Shown here one piece after another: positions 56,216 to 64,000 of a stretch of DNA of 64,000 bases; positions within the stretch are counted from its first letter, which is position 1, and every line of letters begins with the position of its first letter. The DNA is taken from NCBI GenBank assembly GCA_030704615.1, contig CM060733.1, positions 55,242,001-55,306,000 on the forward strand. Reading direction: 5' to 3'. Under the pieces are notes generated by a model that had not been told where the DNA came from, searched no databases, and saw only the letters and a list, made by a program, of their open reading frames with translations. The position numbers were made by a program, and so were the translations under genes. The stretch is from Takakia lepidozioides. Lineage: Eukaryota; Streptophyta; Takakiopsida; Takakiales; Takakiaceae.

Positions 56216-58449
56216 TTGCACAAGGCATGAAATTGGATTCCGATCTCACTAGAAGGAAAAACGGCTTTTTCCACGGCTCTGCCATCTCACACCTAGCACA
56301 TTCCACGGCTTTTATCACGGGTCTATACACTAAGCCAAGGTGTGGGTCTAAATATGCCCTAACTGTGGGGTGTCTGACATGTGGTCCACACCCCAGGCAA
56401 GAACGGTGTGAAAACAGCCATGAGCGTGGCAGGGGTTGGCTTAGTTTACATGGCATGTTACACACCTGTGTGAAATGGGAACATACAATTAACAAAAAAC
56501 ACAAGAAATGGGAACATACACAAGAAGGAGCCTGTGGCCTACTTTTGGTGCCTTGCAAATTGCAATAAGAGGCTCCGATCTGTTGGCAAGAAGTACCCGT
56601 TGCTCCACGATTACTCCCTGTGGTACACATTGACTGGCCTTCCATGCCCTCTCGGATGAGCACGATGTCATGGTGATCATGGATCGAGGTGAGCGAGGAT
56701 ATACATAGTGTCATTGACATACACCGCAATGTAGATTCATGCACTGTAGCTTCCCGCAATCGTCTCATGCATGACGTTTTTGCTTCAATTTTCAGCGTTG
56801 GTACTTGTGACGGTGTGATGGTTTGGGGGTGAAGCAGTAGCAATGCAGAGACTATCCACATTTCAGCCTGCGTACATTATCCTTTTGGGTTTTGCCTCAA
56901 GTTTATGTACTTAACTGGCCTCTCCTGTCAAAAACTGAGTGTCCCCTGTATGACGTTCAGCTTGCCTCTTGTTATCTACTTCTCAGACCTTTCAACCATA
57001 CTGCTTATGAATCTGTAATACTTTTGTTTCATGTGTGGTGCAACAACTTGGTAATGGGCGGTAAAATTACAAGTGCACATGTGGTGATGTCCACATTCAG
57101 AACAAATAACAGCACATCTGGATGGTTGAAGGCATAGCGCCCATGAGCTTCCAGCTCTAGCAAGAAAGAGTTTTATTTTCGGAAGGACCAAATAATGTGG
57201 GGGGTTGCAAATCCATGCAAAGTACACACCCATAATGTGGACTGGTAATTGGTGTCTGTAACACATAATGGTCTTTGGATTGCTCACCTCAAGCCCCCCA
57301 TACAAAGTATGTATGTTTTTCAAAGAAAGGTCATCTCTACAATTCCAACTCGCAATCATGACAAAGCGGGGTGGTACATGCAGAGGGATGAAGCACCGAA
57401 TCTCACAAACATGAGAAACAGAGAGAAATCACAAAGCAAAAGATCAACTTTGGCTATATATGAATCTGGAATCTCCATGATTCTGAATTCATGGGTTCCG
57501 AGGTGCCACATACCTTCTTGTGATTCATGAACATTCTCCTCCACCATCACATCGCCTCTAAATTGAGCAATGATAGAAGCCTCATCCCTGTCACAATGAG
57601 GGTTTTTAAACAAGCCAAAAAATAGAGTAACTGTGGAACGAGCCCTCTCTATGAGTAAGTCAAAGCCATCATAAATAGGGCCACATACTGTCATGTGCGG
57701 AGGAATTGAACCTGTAGCCAACTGAATGGCTCTGCCCCATGCATGGCTCTGCCCATGTGACCTGCAAGCACACAGTCAAAAAAGTGGGGGTTTACGAACT
57801 TGCCAAATCCCAAGCATGAACAGAGGGGTCCCATTAGTGGGGAAGACATGTGAATCAACATCCACAGTTGCAATGCCCATCAGATCAGACATGGAAAACT
57901 GTGACCTCCTTGTGTCTGGGATGATTACCCAAAACTGAGGATATGGCTTACTGGGGATGGAAGCCCAGAGTTGACTGGATTTCTCAGCATAAGTCTGACT
58001 GCTGGAGCAAGCATTCTGTGGTGCCTCCTTTCCCCCTTCCCCAGCTTGTTTGGTCTAGCCAAAATCAACATGGCATCCAGGCAACAAGTCCAAAGCAAAC
58101 AAAGTCTGATGATGACAGTATCATCTCTCTCTGTGTTCCACCTCCTCTTCACCTGTTTGGATAGGTTGTCCAGTGCTTTCACTTTTTCCTTCTAAATCTA
58201 CATCTACTCGCTTAGGCCCCTCTTCTGTAAGCATTGTGCAGATTGTCCCCCGACTGCACCAAACCAGAACAAACATTATAAAGAAGTACATCCCCAACAC
58301 ATTGCACCCAACCCCCACAATCTGAACACAGGGAAAATAGAGAGGGGAGGGGAGGAGCAGAGGCATCAGAATTCAGTTCGTCGCTAGAGAGTAAGTAAGG
58401 CATGGATGTGGGCAGGGGGGGAGATAGTAGAGAGGTGGACTAGCAACTG
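56216..58449. other. unassigned, probably CACTA-derived interior
   Basis: Minus-strand frames at 56187-56861, 56976-57359 and 57356-57721 have no domain I recognise. They sit between two DUF4216 copies in the same orientation, so they may be decayed transposon interior. Confidence 0.3.
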
Positions 58450-58740
58450 AAGCAACCCAAAATGCCAACATGACGCTATTGCCCTTTTACCAGGAATCAT
58501 CTTCCTCGCTGCTACATTCACAGGGAAAATAACCGCAACAAGTGGATGCTGCAGCACAGGATGTCCGCTGATTTGGGACTCAAAATGCGCCTCAGTGTGC
58601 CACTCAAAATGTCATATAATGCATATGTCATTTTACCAGGCCAGTGGCTGAAGCACAGGGTGTCCAGTGATTTGGAACTGAAAATGTCACTCAGTGTGTC
58701 AGTTAAAATGTCAACATGACGCTATTGTCCTTTTACCAGA
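58450..58740. repeat. duplicated CACTA 3' segment
   Basis: The block CATGACGCTATTG.CCTTTTACCAG occurs at about 58470 and 58716, and GCACAGG.TGTCC..TGATTTGG at about 58553 and 58653. They form an imperfect ~245-bp repeat covering the end of the transposase frame and its downstream repeats. Confidence 0.7.
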
Positions 58741-60705
58741 TGTAGTCATCTTCATCGCTACTACTTTCACTACACTCATGGTCAGTGTTGCAATCCTCAC
58801 TATCTTGGTGCCATGGTTCGTCCCTTTGTGGCGGCCTCATCATAGCAATAGTAGCCATCTCAGCTTCGGTAAGGGTCGTTGAAGGTCCAAATTCTGTGTT
58901 GGGATTCACATCCTCCAATGCCTCCGCCACTTGCATCCTTACGCATGACTCATTCTCACCCAAGCTGACACCAGTGACATCATGTACCACGCGCCATGAG
59001 CGCGGCTCCTTCTGAAGTACTACTTTCCAGTTACCAGCGTTGGAGGGCTCATCTGCAAAACAAACTTGCTCGACTTGCCATGGAAATGTGAATGGTTCAT
59101 CTCCCGGTGGCAACATGCGATCGAAGTCCACGAGTAGGAAACCATACTCATCCTTCTTCATGGTGCGGTTGCGACCTGTCAAGCTTGCTCTGACCCATTC
59201 ACATATGAATACTACAGGAGTGACAGCACCATACTGAAGCTGTAAAATTTCACGAACAACACCGACATATTGCAGCTGGTTCATGACAGGGTTACCATCC
59301 ACACCCCTTCCCATTGACTCTTCGGCAAAAATCTGTGCAACCCCAGAGTCGAATGTGACATGGTAATCAACCACACCTGTTTCCACCACTCTGTAGTGAT
59401 TTCCGTATGCCCACATAGACCGAAATGAACGAGCAACAAACCCTGGTGGCTTACACAGATGACGAATATTTGCATCATACGCTGCTCCTCTTGAAACAAC
59501 ATTTTGTACTGTCGACTGTATCCACATATGAAAAGCAGGCAAAGGCAACATGTTTTCGGGGTATGGAACGGTGCGTTGGTGTGCATTTCTCCCTTGGGTG
59601 GTGTATGTGGCTCGAAATTCGGCTCTGGCTGATTCTATGGTGGCCTTCTCAATATCATAAAGTCTGGTCATACTCAATTCACACTTAGTCAGGACCATAG
59701 TATGTACAAAGAGGTTGAGTGAAAATTGAGAATGCGCCAATTTTGTGTCCGGAAATGGTTCCCAGAGATAGCATGTGAAGCCAAATAAATGATGTATACT
59801 TACCTCAGAAACGGTCTCATGCACGCCGTGTTGTGAAGCACATAGTCGTGTGCACTAGCCCGAAGCTCAGCCGATAGTTTCCTTGGAGTTCCAAAGCCCT
59901 CTAATACTTCTCCCGCAACACTTTCTTCTTTGTTGCAATCCCAGACCCTTCTACGAGTTCCTGGAAATGCAGCTATGTACTCTGTGAGGAGGCCAAGAGC
60001 CTCATCAAGAGAATACCTCCTGGCCATGCAACCTTTTGGCCGGGCATAGCTCTTCACATATCCCTTCAAATTTTTCATGTACCTTTCGATGGGGTACATC
60101 CAACGCGAACTAGCAGGACCACAAACCTCCAATTCATTCACAAGGTGTAGCACAAGGTGGGTCATGAGATCGAAGAATGAGGGGGGAAACTCTTTCTCCA
60201 ACAAACAAAGCGTTACAACCACATCCTCCTTCAGGGCTGGTAGTTCCTCGGGATCCACTGTTTTCATGCACAATGCGCGAAATACACGAGATAGCTTCAT
60301 GATTGCGAGCCTTGGACCTTTGCCCAACAAACCTCGAATGCACAAAGGTAGAACTTGTTGCATCAGTAGATGGTAGTCATGACTCTTCATGTGTGAAAGC
60401 TTGTTCTTAGCAATATGCTTCTTAAATGAAGCACCATACCCTGTCGGTGTCTTTAGAGCACCCAAAGTTGCATAGAAGGTAGTAGTTTCCTGTCGATTCA
60501 ACACGTAAGGAGCCTGCGGCTTCACCAACTTCCTGCCATCTCCGGGTGGGGTTTTAACCATAAGTGAGGTCGTATGCCCTCATTCTCCATGTCCTAACTG
60601 CTCTTTACTGTGTCCTTTTCCCCCAATATGGTGCGCAATATGTTTTCATAAATGTTTTTTTCACAGTGCATAACATCAAGGGTATACCGTATCAACAAAT
60701 CCTGA
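58733..60705 (-). pseudogene. CACTA (En/Spm) TNP2-type transposase, C-terminal part
   Basis: Reading leftwards: the tail of the Tnp2 core domain (60705-60562: LLIRYTLDVMHCEKNIYENI, then a TAG and a frameshift before 60561). A DUF4218 domain follows (60561-59804: MKSHDYHLLMQQVLPLCIRG, VHLVNELEVCGPASSRWMYP, ERYMKNLKGYVKSYARPKGC). A ~131-bp intron follows (CTGAG|GTAAGT; acceptor near 59673). Then a DUF4216 domain (59672-58733: FRSMWAYGNHYRVVETG, DEYGFLLVDFDRMLPPGDEP, EPRSWRVVHDVTGVSL) and an acidic tail ending DEDDYIW. These three domains in this order are diagnostic of plant CACTA transposases, which cut and paste elements with CACTA ends. The N-terminal core with the catalytic acids is missing and no CACTA terminus was found nearby. 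Confidence 0.9.
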
Positions 60706-61149
60706 AATCATGGAACCACCATCAATATGGTATACTTTGATGGTAAAGCCAAGAGATGACATCTTAATAATGGGAAAATGAAGAAACCAGCCTTGCATGC
60801 TGCAGACAGTATCCAGTGAGACAAAAGCCAGACATTTTCATGGAAACAACCATATTGCTGCTACATGTGCCATACATAGGCGACTCCAAACTTGCTTCAT
60901 GCAATTTGCATTAGGCTGAAATCTAAGTCGTGTGTGATGATCCTTACAACTATATCCATGCAACTATGAAATCAGCCCTGCCAACAAACAAACAATGAAG
61001 ACATACCCATGTCGCGCGGCTTTTACTCACCCATCCCTTCGCTATCCGAGGCGGAAACTCCAAGATAGAAGAGTTGGAAATCTCTAAGTACTCAGCCCGC
61101 GCAGAACAATCAGTCATGACCTACAGCTAGTGTATCATGGGGGTGTTTC
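60706..61149. other. unassigned, upstream of the transposase remnant
   Basis: A TTTCAG acceptor precedes the Tnp2 fragment on the minus strand. No upstream exon is recognisable here. Confidence 0.35.
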
Positions 61150-61915
61150 CTATTTGTTTCCCTTTTCGCATTCATCTTAGCTACCTTACCATTGATAATT
61201 AAGTATTAGTTTGCTTCATCAATCTATCGGTTTTCTTCACTCATCCATTCAATCCACAGCTTCTCTCAGATCTCTCTACACAGTGTGATTGTATCTTATA
61301 AGTATCAGATTATGATTTATCAGGTATCAGGCCGAAGCCATTATGTCTCTAATCTGCTCTCCAATATCACTACAGCTTTGCATATAACAAGCATCTACTA
61401 ATCCTCTTTTCTCCTTCACCGTGCTCTCCATCTCTTGCCTCCGATCTCCGCTCCAGCCTGACTCAGAAGTCCTCCCCGAATAATGATGATCCTCCTTCAT
61501 TCCCCCTTTCTCCCTTTATCCTCCTATCCGCGGTTCTAACCGTTTCCCTCTCTAACCGTCGTCTGTGAACTAACATGTTCCCTTCACAGGTGTTGTTCCC
61601 CACAGTCGTTCCCTATTATCGTGACAGCTGTGTCAAGCGGTGACTGGCTGTGTTTGGCTGTGTCGGGCTGTGACTGGCTGTGTGGCTGTGCCGGGCTGTG
61701 ACTGGCTGTGTGGGCTGTGTCTGCTGTGACGACTGTGACGAGCTGTGTTGGCTGTGTGGGCTGTGACGACTGTGACGGGCTGTGTTGACTGTGTAACCCC
61801 CTCTACAGTGCGTTGCTGTCACCCCTAAGGCTCCTGTTGGTCTCAGTCTGTGCAAAAATTAAGGGTACCCTACAGATCCCGTATAAGTGTCTAAGTCTCC
61901 TACAGTCCTCTAACA
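61150..61915 (-). repeat. probable 3' LTR of a minus-strand element
   Basis: On the minus strand a GAGGGGGAAGGGG polypurine tract (61920-61936) is followed by TGTTAGAGGACTGTAGG, a standard LTR start. The far boundary is a guess. The LTR contains a GGCTGTG minisatellite. Confidence 0.55.
61621..61795. repeat. GGCTGTG-type minisatellite
   Basis: About twenty irregular copies of a 7-10-bp unit, GGCTGTG with (T/A)(G/C) tails, lie within the LTR. Confidence 0.92.
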
Positions 61916-62070
61916 TTACCCCTTCCCCCTCAAAAAGCCGTGTCCTCACGGTTTACTGTTTCCGAGTAGCAAACCTTTGTGAGTGAGCACCTTGTTGACG
62001 TTGAGAGTTTCGTGGTGGACTGTGTGTACGAGCCCGAGGTCTGTCTCTGGTTGATGGAGATGGTTGATCA

Positions 62071-63979
62071 CTACCTGGATAAGTGAGGCTTCTGGAGGCT
62101 GATATCGAGGTAATCTTTCCGGCATAGGAGATCCCTTTGTTTCTTCTCTTCCATCTGAATTGCATAGTCTTCTCCCATGTCAAAAGAATTCTGTGAAGAA
62201 ACAGTTGTATCAGAATCCTCATCGCCTCTCAGGTGTTTTAATTTTCGAACTTTTTGTGGAATCATCTGGGGCATACAATGCTGTCCTACCATGTCTGGAA
62301 GTTTGTATTTTACAACTTGGTGTAACCGCTGAACAGCAAAATTGGTGTAGGCACTGAGCTCCTTGTCTGTCCAGATGAGTGGGGTACCAATTATTGGTGT
62401 AGCGTGCAAGTACTTCCATGCCACATGTCCCTTATAGAAAATGTCATCAAGTCCGAATTTCTGTGTTGACAAATGGTTGCAGGCTGCTTGAAACCATGAA
62501 CGAATTTGAGAATCCTTCTGCATCATAACTTTTGGGTCATATAGGTACATATGAGGTGGCACCGAAGGTAATACCCAATGATCTCCACTGGAGTAACTTT
62601 GAAAGCGTGTTTGCATCTTTTGTTGCTCAATGTGGTAACGTACCAGAAAACAAGCAGCGTAGTATAGCCCGCACCCCATGACAATACTTGCTATCTCCTT
62701 GGTCTTGGTATAAATGAGTCCATGTACAACCTCCGGCTGTGGTGGCTGTGGTGTGGTTGTAGTAACCACAGGTTCAGCTACTGGTACACTGACCTGTTGT
62801 GGTGGTGGTGGTGGTACTGGCTCCTGTATCATTGGCATCTCCTGCACCTCCTGTGAAGACTGAAAAGCCAAAGTTCTGGCTTGTAAATAAGAAGCCATTA
62901 GCTGGTCCTGAGGGATATAGACTCTTTGGTCGATGTTTGAAGTGAGGTCTTCCACTTGAGTCTGGAGTCCGTCTACATCCTCTTGTAACTCTGCTATCCT
63001 ACTATAGACATTGTCTATAGTAGTTGTGGCAATGTTCTGCACCTGCAGCCTGAGCTCATTCATCTCGCTTTGGGTGAGCTTCCGTGGGCTTTTGCCCTCT
63101 ACTGGCCCTTGTGCTAACCAGACCTGCATAAGGCTGTTATCCACCAAGCTGCTTGTGGTTCCCCTGAGAGTTTGCTCCTCTCTTAGCTTGTACAATTCCA
63201 ACTGCTGTTGTAAAGCCTCCATGCGCTTCGCCTGTGGCTCAACCAATTGCGCATAGGCAGCAAGTAGATTATTGGCTTCCTTCGAAGCTTGTTACTAACC
63301 GCGATTTCATTTCTATTGGCCACGATGGTTTGTTGCAACTCCACGATGTGTTTCTCTTGATCAGCTTCCCTCTGCCTGTATTGCTTGAAAGTATCTTCAT
63401 GGCGACAGATTGTATTCTTCATATCGACAATGAGCTTCATTTGCTCAACATTCTCTTCTTCTGCCTTCGTACATTTTTCCGCTTGACTGTTTATTTCTTT
63501 GTTGTTGATTGGTCAAGCATAGTTGTAAATGTAGCACATTGTATCGCCATCCTGTTATGCACTGTCTGCAACTTCGTATGTAATGCATTCAGTTCTTGCA
63601 ACTTGCTCTCATGCTGCACCTGCATTTGGTATAGTTGTTGCTTATGTGCTTCGTGCAACTGGTCTTGCGCGAGGCCTGCCTCAATCAATTGTTGCTTGGC
63701 CAACTGCAAAGCCATTTCTGTATTGCCCAAGTCCTGCTTCATCTTGAGAGTGACCTCTTCATCGACCTTGTTTGCACACTCAGTGGCAAGTCGAGCCTCA
63801 AACTCCTTCCTGAGTTCCTCTTTCAAGGCTATCAATTGGGTAATTGGAACATGGGATTTGACATAAGTCCCCAACAAATTAAGTGTCCTGCCTATGGAAC
63901 TCATCAGCATTGCCTGTTGAGGGTCATCATGGTGAGGTTGCTGCTGTTCCTCCTGATCTTCAACAGTATGATGTATCAC
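62071..63979 (-). pseudogene. long coiled-coil gag-like protein next to a 3' LTR
   Basis: The minus strand encodes about 630 residues in three registers, with shifts near 63490 and 63290. First comes Gln/Glu-rich coiled coil (LATECANKVDEEVTLKMKQD; ADQEKHIVELQQTIVANRNE). The second coiled coil follows (AKRMEALQQQLELYKLREEQ), then a Pro/Thr linker (VPPPPPQQVSV). A globular part reads YDPKVMMQKDSQIRSWFQAA and DDIFYKGHVAWKYLHATPII, followed by a basic tail. I do not recognise the domain. It ends about 140 bp before the polypurine tract and LTR, an odd place for gag, so the element may be non-autonomous or carry an extra 3' ORF. It continues past the window end. Confidence 0.5.
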
Positions 63980-64000
63980 TAACCATTCAGGCCATTGTCC

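Noticed and set aside
61621-61795. CRISPR-like array
   Set aside because: The repeats are 7-10 bp without spacers of regular length and lie in a plant LTR. It is a minisatellite.

Overview
This is a nuclear window from a land plant. It carries a five-exon Lhca2 antenna gene, a PLS-class DYW pentatricopeptide (PPR) gene, plant-type OSB 'PDF' motifs, a nuclear group II intron maturase and a pectin methylesterase remnant. A SPATA17-like IQ-motif gene, a family tied to motile cilia and sperm flagella, points to a plant with swimming sperm (bryophyte, lycophyte, fern, or cycad/Ginkgo grade). I cannot name the species. Most of the window is nested, decaying transposable elements.

Layout. 1.1-3.3 kb: SPATA17-like gene (+). 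4.6-5.7 kb: an inverted 3' fragment of the Lhca2 gene that sits intact at 42.1-43.9 kb. 6.1-7.3 kb: a non-autonomous CACTA element with a TAG target duplication. 8.4-11.6 kb: gag, PPR and PDF debris. 12.1-24.4 kb: a nest of LTR elements: a nearly complete chromodomain Ty3/gypsy (-), a gypsy fragment (+), a copia fragment (-) and a second gypsy (-). 25.9-31.9 kb: an organelle nucleic-acid cluster of maturase, OSB-type PDF exons and a DYW PPR gene whose open frame runs directly out of a PDF exon. 33.7-35.2 kb: pectinesterase and PPR pseudogenes (-). 35.5-36.2 kb: a hAT-type MITE inside a 4.5-kb field rich in CAGCAGAC/GTCTGCTG words. 42.1-43.9 kb: Lhca2. 45.3-45.8 kb: a possible small two-exon gene (-). 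46.1-52.0 kb: a Ty3/gypsy element with a complete-looking cytosine-5 DNA methyltransferase domain between its protease and reverse transcriptase. 52.9-55.1 kb: tandem repeats and more PDF modules. 56.0-60.7 kb: CACTA (En/Spm) transposase remains. 61-64 kb: the 3' end of another LTR element with a long coiled-coil ORF next to its polypurine tract.

The strongest result is the methyltransferase-bearing retrotransposon. Its pol frame stays in register for about 3.9 kb and is broken only by six nonsense codons. Each can be explained as C-to-T change at CGA or CAG, the mark expected from deamination of methylated cytosine. The second is the in-frame OSB-PDF/PPR chimera, with broken PPR/PDF copies scattered across the window. 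Exon joins, family calls and repeat boundaries are by eye from sequence and family knowledge; no database or alignment was run.
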